Shown here: in pieces, positions 11,952 to 22,200 of the stretch | Position numbering within the stretch: the stretch's first letter is position 1 | Layout: each line of letters begins with the position of its first letter | Origin: Henckelia pumila | Taxonomy: Eukaryota; Streptophyta; Magnoliopsida; Lamiales; Gesneriaceae | Assembly: GCF_033568475.1 (NCBI RefSeq) | Contig: NC_133121.1 | Span: 127,194,375 to 127,258,374, forward strand | DNA: 64,000 nt | Direction: 5' to 3' | The notes under the pieces: generated by a model | What the model saw: the letters and a program-made list of their open reading frames with translations, nothing else | Databases searched by the model: none | Told to the model about the DNA's origin: nothing | Translations under genes and position numbers: made by a program

Positions 11952-13800
11952 TGTTGGAACACGGTCGTTCTCCGGATCGAAAAAGAAAGTGATACCCGGT
12001 GCAGCGGAAGTTTTAAAATTTTATATGGAACGATTTCATATGGGTATCAAATTCCTACGATTAAAATTGATAATATAAAATTTAAACAATATAAATTTTA
12101 CCTTAAAATCTCGAAACGAGATTATGGACACCAACAGATTAAACTGCTCTTGTTGTATATCCCAGGAACTGATGAACGAACAATTCTTCAATCAGGTCCA
12201 CGAACAGAAGTTTAATCCCTCTGATAGACTGCACTAGAAAGTCTATCAGAAGTTTCGACGAAGAGATAGAACAGATATGATCTGCTAATTCAGACTGCAA
12301 ATTCGAAATTCGCAGACTGAAAATTCTCTAAGACAGAGAGAGGGGGGGCGGCCGAAATTCCTAGACTGGAGGCTAAGGTTTTCGAAAATTTGAGTGTAAG
12401 TTGTATGTAATTTCTGTACTGCAATAACTTATTTATAATGTGGGCTGCTAACAGCTTAGGGCCCATTAGTCCTAAGTTCAAGCCTGACAAGCAAAGCCCG
12501 CATGTTCAGAAATTAATATAAAATTCATCGTGACTCAGATTGATAAACCAATTTCACCAATGTGCACAGAAACCATTTCTGCATCTTTTAAAGTCAAGAT
12601 AAATTTTCTGAATCCGAATTCAGTGGTTTTCAAAAATGTCCATCACTATGTCATTTTAGGAAATCTTACTCCCTCTACTCTTAAATAAGAAGTCCCACTT
12701 CTTTATTCACTAAATTTAACTCTTTAAATTTAATTATCTCAATGGGGATTAAAAATCCATTACTTGTGTGACCCTCAATGGTTCAGGGATACAGCTAGCC
12801 GTGGGCTCACAACTCCTTGTGACTCGGAACAACAATTTCCGACTTGCCCATCGAATCATGGTAAGAGCGCCTAGCAACATCGCCCCATGATTCCCTAGGT
12901 ATCACTGATAGTGCCTTCAAGAACCAATAGATTTTGGTTCGCGTACAGTACGGTCCCTTCATCCATATATCCCGATCGAATCAACAACCATTGGTAAATC
13001 GAGAGTCGTTCGAGATTCGATAACTATGCAATGCATCTTGAAGATCAAATAGTGACATCGCATGTGCTACTAAGAAACCATTTCTTAAAACACATCATGT
13101 ACTCTGGCCAGAGATTCGTCACACTAATATCTCCTCAGATTGCATAGGATATCCACACTCGCAAGTATGTGGTGAATCCTTGACAACAAAGCATCGACTC
13201 CTATATGTGTCGTAACTGTACCCAATCCCGACACCTGATGACCCCAATAGAGTCGGTAAACGAGTCAAAGTACAGTACTAGCATATAGAGTCTCAATGAT
13301 GTTTCAAGTAGTAAGGACTAATGGTGTACAACCAAAACCGCGGACTTTATCCACTCGATAAGTGATAACCACTTGGAAAGTCCGGATAGGGTAGTTCGAT
13401 CATTCATCGTATGAATATCCATTTGCATGCTTTGAACATCTCTATGTTCCATACCAATGAAACGTGGTACTCGGCATCGCAAATGCTAGTCTCAATCTCG
13501 AGAGATCCTTATCCTTATTAACGGACGGCTCAATCGACTAGGAACTGTTTAGAATATACAGTGACTATAAGATGTGTTTCATGATAGCCATCCCCATGTG
13601 CCACCACATCTTACATACACTATAGTATATTCAAGGTCTTCATCTAAACATCTTATAGTATGTCACAACATAATAATATGATAAAAGATAAAGTAAATGC
13701 CATTATAAAAGTGTAAATTATATTAAACAAAAGATTGTGTATACATAGAGTCATAAAAGCCCTTAGCCACAAGTTGGCTCATCGGGCACCCACTCTTTCA
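11952..13800 (-). repeat. 5' LTR of Angela-like copy 1
   Basis: 1849 bp with TG...CA ends. It is followed on the plus strand by the TSD ctaca at 13801-13805 and nearly identical to 4397-6245. On the minus strand this is the promoter-bearing LTR, next to the primer site. Confidence 0.95.
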
Positions 13801-14526
13801 CTACATTCTTCTGTTATGGACTTTGGCTTATCTTGGCAGGATCAATTACCTTTGATCGAATTTGCCTACAATAACAGTTATCATCGTAGTATTGATATGA
13901 CACCTTCCGAGGCATTGTACGATCGACGGTGTCGTACTCCATTATTCTGGGATGAAGTTGGGGAACGACAAGTTGAGGGTCCTGAGTTGGTGCAGCGGAT
14001 TGTAGACAAGGTGGATTTGATCAAACGGAGGATCAAAATTGCTCAAGATCGACAAGCCAGTTATGCTAATATTCACCGCAGGCCACTTTAGTTTGAGCCT
14101 GGTGAATATGTATTCTTACGAGTATCACCTTTCAGGAAGGTGATGAGATTCGGTGTGAAAGGCAAGTTGTCTCCTCGTTTAATTAGGCCTTTCTAGATAC
14201 TGAAAAAGATCGGAGATGTTGCATATCGTTTGGTTTTACCGCCAAATCTTTCCAGTATACATAATGTTTTTCATGTCTCGCTACTTCGACAGTATATAGC
14301 TGATGAATCTCATGTGATTCAGTCTACTGATATTCAGCTAGAGCCAGATCTGTCTTTTGTTGAACGACCACTCCGTATCCTAGACAGGAAGGAGAAAGTT
14401 CTTCGGAACAAGACTATACCACTTGTGATGGTACAGTGGCAGCGCCGAGGTGTTGAAGAAGCAACTTGGGAAACTGAGAGTCATATGCAAGCAGAATATC
14501 CTGAGTTGTTTGCTTTGTATTTTTGA
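13801..14526 (+). pseudogene. chromovirus integrase C-terminus and chromodomain-like segment
   Basis: The chromovirus integrase resumes after the second ctaca copy: FAYNNSYHRSI (about 13859-13892), the region to HRRPL, a TAG at 14089-14091, then PGEYVFLRVSP, another TAG at 14194-14196, and the FHVSLLRQY block typical of the linker. The end (PLVMVQWQRRGVEEATWE, about 14420-14475) resembles the chromodomain of plant chromoviruses, which steers integration towards marked heterochromatin. The protein ends with TGA at 14524-14526. Confidence 0.85.
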
Positions 14527-14631
14527 TTACCATGTAAAGATGTAATTACAGTTATTGTAATAAAACATGGTTTATGTTTCATATTGTTATCTTAATTTGT
14601 CTTTAGATTTTATTTCGCGGACGAAATATCT

Positions 14632-14645
14632 AAAGGTGGGGAGAA
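14632..14645 (+). other. polypurine tract of the chromovirus
   Basis: aaaggtggggagaa lies directly before the TG of the LTR at 14646, after the familiar 'cgcggacgaaat' 3' leader of chromoviruses. It primes plus-strand synthesis. Confidence 0.85.
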
Positions 14646-14766
14646 TGTAGTAACCCAGATTCTATTTTAAGATAATAATATGTTAAACATGATTAAGGAT
14701 TAGTAATTAACCAATTTCGGAGTGTAATTGTACTTCAAAAGAAAATTTGGGCTTTTGACTTTGGGC

Positions 14767-14980
14767 CGGATCGGAAGCTCCGATCCCAGCCACTTCGGAA
14801 GCCGATCGGAAGCACAGAGATCGAAAGCTCCGATCCAGGAACGGAAGTTCCGATCTCCAGCTGCCAGCAATACTCGATGACTCAGCCGCGAGTTTTGACA
14901 AGTGTCGAACGGAGGGCAGATTGGAAGCTCCGATCGTCGGATCGGAAGCTCCGATCCTGAAATCGGAAGTTCCGATCCTG
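14767..14980 (+). repeat. array of imperfect palindromes GATCGGAAGCTCCGATC in the LTR
   Basis: The unit ggatcggaagctccgatcc and close variants occur about six times, at 14767-14785, 14804-14828, 14831-14848 and three in a row at 14919-14980. Each is nearly self-complementary. The array stops about 15 bases before the TATA box, where an upstream enhancer would be expected. Confidence 0.85.
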
Positions 14981-14994
14981 GCTAAGAATTTTTC

Positions 14995-15006
14995 CTATAA
15001 ATAGGG
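14995..15006 (+). promoter_or_regulatory. TATA box of the chromovirus LTR
   Basis: ctataaataggg is a strong plant TATA box in the LTR, downstream of the palindrome array. Transcription would start about 30 bases further on. Confidence 0.7.
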
Positions 15007-16706
15007 GTCTCCGGAGTTCTTTTTGATTACGAATTCACGAGTTTCCTTCTTCAGTTATATAGTGTGAGATATACACTTAAGGGCCCTATCGGTTATAATA
15101 GAGGTTCTGGAATAACCAAGGTGTGGTTATAGTCATCCAGGACTAGTGACTCCAAAGGGCTTACTACGGACGAAGGTATGGTTCGAGAATCTATTTAAAG
15201 TTTTGGGAGTACTTATTATAAAGGCTTATAGAACTTGTGTAGTGATACGATGAACTTTTGAATATATGCTTGAAACCTAGGATCCTACTATACTTGAACT
15301 AGCCTAGAGGTATGTACACATTGACTGAGATTGCCAGCGAGTATACATGTTTATATGTTGCATTTATTTGGCATTATTATATGGCATGATATATGATTTA
15401 CCATTTTCCATATTCATATTTCATGTGCATATACACGTTGAGCCTATATCTTGTTATACCTGATTATAGAGCCGCTCAGCTCTATACTCGATAGTCTGTC
15501 ACTGAGAGTACCGCGACGGCGGGGGCATTTATGTCTGTCTACTCTGGTGTACTATACGAGTGTGGTTGCACCCGGAGGTTGATCCGTGCGGTGGCAGCAC
15601 TCATGTGGCGCCGGTACTGAGCATGACTTTTCGGATGACCCTTTACCAGTCATCATGTTGCATGAATTATATACATATATTTACTCATGTCTATGTACTG
15701 GGCGTTAGCGCTCACGTCCTAGTTGTTATCTTGGACACCCTATTTCATGGGGCAGGTCGCAGGATGGACGGAGCTGATAGTTCGAGGCAGGACTTGGGAG
15801 TCGGAGCTTTTCAAGAGATTTTATACAGCAGGATTTGTTTTAGCTGTACTCATGTTTTAAGACTGTTTACGTTAAGTTCTTCGATATGGTTGTATCACTA
15901 CAGATTTAAGCTTGAATTTGTTTTACTAAGCTGATATGTAAATTTTGGATTATGTTTCCGCACGTTTTTACTCTGTTAAGCGTTATTTCTTTATTAAGTT
16001 TAATGCATGCTATTAGTTGCCAGTTAGTAGGTGATTCAATGCAGGGTCACTACAATACCCGTGGAAGTAGTTGAGGATCTTAATTGAAGAAGAACGAAAT
16101 AAAGAAAAGGTGTGAATTAATTTTCTACTTTATTAAAATTGTTTTGGTTTGGTTACTCCGAGTCCATGCATGCAGGGCCACCAAACCATCAAACAAATTG
16201 AACTCGAAAAAAAACACAAAACCCAACTGAATTTAGTTATGTATTTACTGCACTGAATAAATTAAAGATTTACACATTAATGTTCGATATTTTATTAAAA
16301 TTAAATACTTTTACTTAATTATATGTCTAATTTTTAATTGTATTACATACCTTGGTTAAAATATAGACAAGTATCTGAGCATATACATTGGTTGTGTTGG
16401 GCAGTGACGATACACCATGGTCACTGGATTCTCCAGGCCAAGTACAAACAAATAAACATGATCTGGCATTGGATTATTATTTAGATTTCCTACAATTAGT
16501 TTGCTTTTAACTATTTATTTATTTAATTTTTCGATTTTGTTTTGTTCTGTTCTGTTCTTAATTCGTGGACGAAGGGATATGTTATAATCCAAAATCCCAA
16601 AATATATAAAACTATGGGTCACATGAATGCACATGGCATGTTCCTTTCCTTCTCCATGAGTCCCACTCACCTTCTGCCACACATTGCATCCCATGAATGC
16701 CATTTA

Positions 16707-16775
16707 CATACTACATACATACATACATACATACATATACATACATACATACATACATACATCCATACATATGCA
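16707..16775. repeat. (TACA)n microsatellite
   Basis: About 16 units of the tetranucleotide acat with a few interruptions. It is likely polymorphic in length. It explains the repetitive YIHT and YVCM type frames on both strands. Confidence 0.95.
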
Positions 16776-17983
16776 TATAAAAGGTTGCATTTTATTTTTT
16801 TATGGCAGTCTCCTATATATGGAGATGTACCCCAGTAGTTTACAGCTGTAAAATGACTATACAATTCCTTCATTTATTGAACGCGGTTACCAGTATTATT
16901 TTCTCAAATTATTGACTTATTGTCTATTGAAGTAGCATGAATCTAAAAAAATTACATAATTACATTGTCAAAAAAAAAATTACATAATTACATATCAATA
17001 TACCGATTTCTTGATATTATAAATTCATCAACGGTATCATCAGATAAATTTATCATAAACTGCACATGCATGCACACTCACAAATAGTAATTATAATTCG
17101 ATCCATTCGACTGCTACTAATTGTTATAATACATTGTTTTACATATTTGCGAGTTTGTTCGATTTCGGATTTAAGTGTTGAAAAAAAATGCACATTGAAT
17201 CGGTCTAATTTGCAACATCACCACCAAAAGCTAGGGTATAGTATCTAAACCCTCATATGAGTCATGCTTATGGTATGATGGAACTAAAAAGCTGGCATCC
17301 TTCAAAAGAAGGTGAGAATGCCGTATACCGAATTTTTTGGGTGAAATGTACATATAAATTGTGGTACCAAAAATATGGAACCAACTCGAAAAAAAGAATT
17401 AATACACGCATTTAAATTTGTAGCTCACAACTGTATAGATAGTTACATTTGGTCCAGCCGTCATATATCCAACCATGCAAGCATATATATGAACTTTTCA
17501 AAAAATAAAAATTGTTGAATGTAAACAGAGAATTTGTTTTGAATATATTATGATGTGGCTGTTGATGATCAGGTCACGCTTAGAATTATCAATAATATAA
17601 TATGTACGGTCTCCACACAGCATGCATAATGGACCCTGGGTAAAATATTATATATTTACTAAATCAAATCCACTCAGATATATATAATGCACTGCCAATT
17701 TTAATATAATATAATATAATAAATTGACATGCAATTTGCTAAGATACTAAGATAGTGTTTATAACTTTTAAAAATAAATGATTATGAAAATTTACTTTAC
17801 AAATTTGTGAGAACAATCTTCATAATTTTTTATTTTTAGATGTTACAAACACTACCTAGCTAATTTATCCAAAGGAAAATGGTTTTGGAAAAAGAATATT
17901 TTGCTATCAATGTTTTAATTTGCGGCTTCGTCCAAAAGAAAGATATGTAAATGCGACGGAATAATTTGGTGACTATCAATAAA

Positions 17984-18153
17984 GGGTAATGCTACATGTA
18001 CATTGAGGGTTACACGTTGTACGTGAAATTACATGATTATCCCTGCACTTTATTTGGAAAAAATCTTTCAAAAATGCATGTAGGATAATCATATAATTTC
18101 AAGTGCAATGTGTAACCCAACGTATAATCCTCAATTTACATGTAGCATTACCC
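17984..18153. mobile_element. MULE-type MITE, 170 bp, with 9-bp TSD
   Basis: The inverted ends are GGGTAATGCTACATGTA and its complement tacatgtagcattaccc. Flanking copies of atcaataaa at 17975-17983 and 18154-18162 are a perfect 9-bp target duplication, typical of Mutator-like transposition. The inside is mostly a long imperfect palindrome with no coding capacity. A second copy of the family is split at 33956 and 51333-51511. Confidence 0.88.
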
Positions 18154-19204
18154 ATCAATAAATTATAACTCAAATTCAGAGGAGTTTTCTATAATAAGTA
18201 TGTTTAAAGTTTAAAAGTGAAAAAGACTTATAAAGGAGCCAAGAGTCCACTGGGCCTGAAAATGGGTCGAAGTTCTAATTGGGCTTCCTTCCGTAGTATC
18301 CCTCTTTCCCAAATTTACCAGGCCTTGGACCTTAAGTGCGATCTGTATCTTAAATACTTGGACACGTTTTGTTTATCTCGAACTCAACCCATGGGTACAT
18401 GTTGAGACTTGAGATACCCGATCTCTTCCCATTAAATTTTATTTTAATAATTAAATGTTGAGACCAAGAACGATCTAGATAACTAATTTATATGGACTAA
18501 TGCTTCAGATATCTAGTATTTTTTCAACAATTCAAATCTCTAGATTTTGTATGTTACTATATATATACTAAAATATTTTTAAACTGCTAAGTTAAGACAA
18601 GATCTAGAGTTAAGAAATGATTGAGAGGTGAACAAAAAAACATCAATATAACTTATTTTATATGGAAATCAAAGTTACATGGTGGTCTTGGCTCAATTTA
18701 AATCAACACACTTCTTACGAATGAGAGATGTTTTGTGTCACAAGTAACTTGAATGAAATTGACGTGAATGGATTTTGTATAAAAAGTTTTCAAGTGGATT
18801 TTTTGGTATGATATTGGAAGAAAAAGATTAAGAGAACTGACTGAATTCATTTTGGTATTTCAAACATAATTTGTTTATATGTTTCCATTGAAATGGATGA
18901 TACACGCACAGCTTGGATTGGACCAATTGGAATGGTGAATCTTGTTGTCAAAAACTAGTTGATGGTGAACGGGGAGTTGTCTGTGAGTGTATGTTAATAT
19001 CAATAAATAAATAAATAAATAAGGAGAAAGCAAACAAAAGAAACTTGTCTGAGATTTTCATTTCATTCTTCTGTTTTAACGTTTTTTTGCCGTAATTTTG
19101 TATTAGTTTGCCCAATGTGAAGATCCGCACCGTTGATTGCTTTGACTTTTCTCCCCCATCCAATTACCAGATTTGAGCGCGTGTGTGTATATTGTTAACA
19201 GTGA

Positions 19205-19222
19205 TAGAGAGAGAGAGAGAGA
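19205..19222 (+). repeat. GA microsatellite upstream of the kinase gene
   Basis: A run of about nine GA units lies 48-65 bases before the kinase ATG, so probably in the 5' UTR. GA/CT runs are common in plant leaders and can bind GAGA-binding BBR/BPC factors. Confidence 0.8.
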
Positions 19223-19269
19223 AGAAAGGGGCGTGTCGAGTCGAGTCGAGTTGATGCAGTGTGGTGCTG

Positions 19270-22200
19270 ATGGGGCAGTGCTATGGCAAGACGATCCCCA
19301 CCAGCGACGACCATGGCTGCACCACTACTATTACTGTCACCGACGGAGGGGATCGCCACTCCCAGACGCCTCCTCGGAACGGCACCCCCTCCGTTAAGAA
19401 TACGCCGTCGAGATCCTCCGCCGCCACCAGCCCCTGGCCCAGCCCGTATCCCTTCGGTGTCGGTAGCGCCACTCCGGCGGGTGTCTCGCCTTCTCCATCC
19501 AGGTCCACGCCGAGGAGATTTTTCAAGCGGCCGTTTCCCCCGCCGTCCCCCGCCAAGCATATCCGGGCTTCTCTGAGAAAGTTGGGGCATGGGAAGAAGC
19601 CGCCTAGGGAGGGCACTATTCCCGAGGAAGCTGCCGCTACCGTGGCGGAACCGATTCACAACGGCCTGGATAAAAATTTTGGCTATAATAAGAATTTTGG
19701 AGCCAAGTTTGAGCTGGGGAAAGAGGTGGGTAGAGGCCATTTTGGACATACTTGCTTTGCTAAAGGGCGGAAAGGGGAGCTCAAGGACATACCTCTTGCT
19801 GTTAAAATCATCTCCAAGGCTAAGGTTTGTTTGTTGCTAATCGATCGTATCCTCCTTACCTGTGTGGCAATTCAAATCAAAATCAAATCTAGGGCAGTGA
19901 ATTATGCTCATGTTTTTATCTGCTTGGTTGCTAACTCAATAGCAATTGTTATGAGGGCCAATAGTGTGCTTCTAGAACAGAAACAAAATTTCAAATGTGG
20001 TATGGAATTGATGGGTTCGTTTAATATTGAAGTTCTTGTGTCAGTAGCTTTGCATTGCTTTAGAAAATTGATCACATTACATATTAACATATATGCTTGA
20101 GCTATATTGATGGTTTGAATAACTGAATGTCTCTTACCACGATAGCCACAGTCTTTAATGTGCACTTGTTTAAACAACCATAAACATGATTTTATTTCGC
20201 AGTCTTGGGTAAAAACCGATGACTGATTTTGGGGAGTGAAATTAGAGATGGTAGAGGACAAAATGATCATCGTGTGGGGGTCGGGGAGTATCGAGCCATT
20301 GTGGTGCCAAATTGGTTGATGAGGTTGGCCAATATATGGTATCTCGCCTGAATCTGCGAATGTGAGGGAATGATAGCTCTTCTGGTTTAGGCGAGATAGG
20401 GACATCTAGCTAGAAATATAGACTAGTTTGATCTGCATGGCATTCCTAATTATATCTGTAAATGACTTGTTTTTTGTTTGAGATTGGAACGGAGGAATTA
20501 TTAATTATGAGATTTCAACACTGGCTAACTATTTTAATCGTATTCATCATTATCGATGCTTTTGTGTCAGATACTCAAAGGTGGCATTTGGTCAACTTTT
20601 GAATTAGTACAATTCTTCTATTGGTCAGATTCATTTCCAGTTTGATTTTTTTCTTTTGAAAAATTTTAACATTTAAACAGCATGATTTATTTTCTTGAAA
20701 ATTAACATTAACATTTCCTCGAGCTTACAGTTTAGGACTGGAGAGTGGAAATCTACAACATGTCAATGAAAACATGTGCATTTAAGATTCTATCTATACT
20801 TCAAAAAATTACCTAGTGCCTATCGGAAATTTCATGATAGTTCCAAGTTTAATAATGTAAATTGAGATGAACGAAAGCGTAAATCATCAGACATCTTTTT
20901 ATATGGAATATAAAATGAAATGCAAAAAAACTTCCACATTGGAAGTTTTTTATTTATGTCAATTGAGTATTCAGTATTGGTGTAAGTTGGTATCTTGTCT
21001 ATCCTTATACCTTTCCTTCCCCCTGTTATTCTGACTTATGATTTTTTTTAATCTTATGGAACTGGATATATCGCTTAACAAACTTATTTGGCAGATGACA
21101 ACTGCAATATCCATTGAAGATGTTCGCAGAGAAGTGAAAATCTTAAAAGCTCTTTCAGGCCACAAACATCTAGTTGGATTTTATGATGCATGTGAAGATG
21201 CCAATAATGTGTACATAATAATGGAGTATGTAATTCCTCGTGCTCTATGTTCCTCTCCAAGACTTGTCATATTTTTATTCCTGACTATGGAGTGCAGCAT
21301 CGGTGGGCCATAGTTTTTAAAAGAAAATCTCTGATCATGAAAATCAGGTGCATGGCAATGTGTGCAACTGTGCATGTTTTGTTTAGGCAAAACAAAGAAT
21401 ATATTTAATTTTTAAAGAAATCGAATGACTTGAGTTTGGAAATGACTTTAGTTTTAAAATTGTGGTGGGGAGCTAAGAAGATGGTGGGTTCCTTGGCCTT
21501 TTGCGTTAGTGTATTGTAAGGGAAATTAGTTTGACATGATGAGAGTGTGAGACATGTTGGTGACTGATCTCGATTGCATCTTTCTACTCTCTTTTGTAAA
21601 TGAGCATATTTTTAACTTTTCCCCCTCATCTCCCAGGTTGTGTGAAGGTGGTGAACTACTGGACAGAATATTGTCAAAGTAAGTGATTTAACATATATTG
21701 TATGCCCTATAATCTTCCCGCGTAAAAGTCCAACTCTTTTATCTGGATTTTAAATATATGGGTTAATGATAGTCAGCCAATGTAGGGCATGCACTCTTTT
21801 AAATAAAATTATTTTATATATTACTTATCACTTTGATATGGAACCTTAACAGCAAGGTTTTACCGTCTTTATAATACTGGCTTTATCATACTTGTTAATA
21901 GATGCAGACTCAAAATTTACATGCATCACTTTATGCCATTTCTGTGGTTGAAGAAAACTCATAGTCGCTGTTCATTTCAGAGGTGGTAGGTATACAGAAG
22001 AGGAAGCAAAACTAATTGTTGTCCAAATTCTTAGTGTCGTATCATTTTGTCACCTTCAAGGTGTTGTTCACCGGGACTTGAAACCAGAGGTAGTTTAGTA
22101 AAATTTTTAGTTTACGCCTCTTTAACAGTGATTAAATGTCAAGTCTTGAAGCTTCTCTTAACTTGCAATTACTTGCGTCACAGAATTTTCTTTTCACCTC

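Larger units (their letters stand above)
4397..13800 (-). mobile_element. Angela/BARE-like Ty1/copia retrotransposon, copy 1 (reverse orientation)
   Basis: This is a complete element of 9404 bp with two LTRs of 1849 bp, TG...CA ends, a 5-bp TSD, an initiator-Met tRNA primer site (11935-11950), a polypurine tract (6246-6258), a leader of about 1.7 kb and one gag-pol region on the minus strand. Domain order (protease, integrase, RT, RNase H) is that of copia. The gag and the long LTRs point to the Angela/BARE lineage (inference). I counted about 20 substitutions between its LTRs, roughly 1.1 percent, so it is a recent insertion. It sits inside the integrase of the chromovirus. Confidence 0.95.
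913..16054 (+). mobile_element. decayed chromovirus (Ty3/gypsy) LTR retrotransposon, interrupted by a copia element
   Basis: Domains in order on the plus strand are gag with a CCHC zinc knuckle, aspartic protease, reverse transcriptase, RNase H, integrase, a chromodomain-like C-terminus, a polypurine tract and a 3' LTR. The domain order protease-RT-RH-integrase is that of Ty3/gypsy, and the C-terminal chromo-like segment marks a chromovirus, probably Tekay-like given the LTR of about 1.4 kb. The 5' LTR and the gag N-terminus are not present in the window. Integrase is split at 4396/13801 by a later insertion (4397-13800). Several in-frame stops show that the element is dead. Confidence 0.9.
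14646..16054 (+). repeat. 3' LTR of the chromovirus
   Basis: It starts TGTAGTAACCC and ends GGTCACTACA, so TGTAGT and ACTACA are inverted ends. Length is 1409 bp. It contains a promoter (TATA at 14995-15006) preceded by an array of short palindromes. The partner 5' LTR is not in the window, so the insertion cannot be dated, and the TSD (expected atacc at 16055-16059) cannot be confirmed. Confidence 0.85.
16055..19204. other. spacer between the chromovirus and the kinase gene
   Basis: I see no gene. The stretch is AT-rich and contains a tetranucleotide microsatellite and one MULE-type MITE, listed separately. The open frames of about 60-100 codons here match no family I know and are low in complexity. 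Confidence 0.6.

Noticed and set aside
16707..16775. CRISPR-like or tandem array
   Set aside because: Simple tetranucleotide repeat in a plant genome, with no spacers.
16542..16873. Tyr/His/Ile- and Cys/Met-rich frames on both strands
   Set aside because: They translate the (TACA)n microsatellite.
19195..19749. 184-codon frame antisense to kinase exon 1
   Set aside because: It is a shadow of a GC-rich Ser/Pro coding exon; it matches no family and includes the 5' UTR microsatellite.
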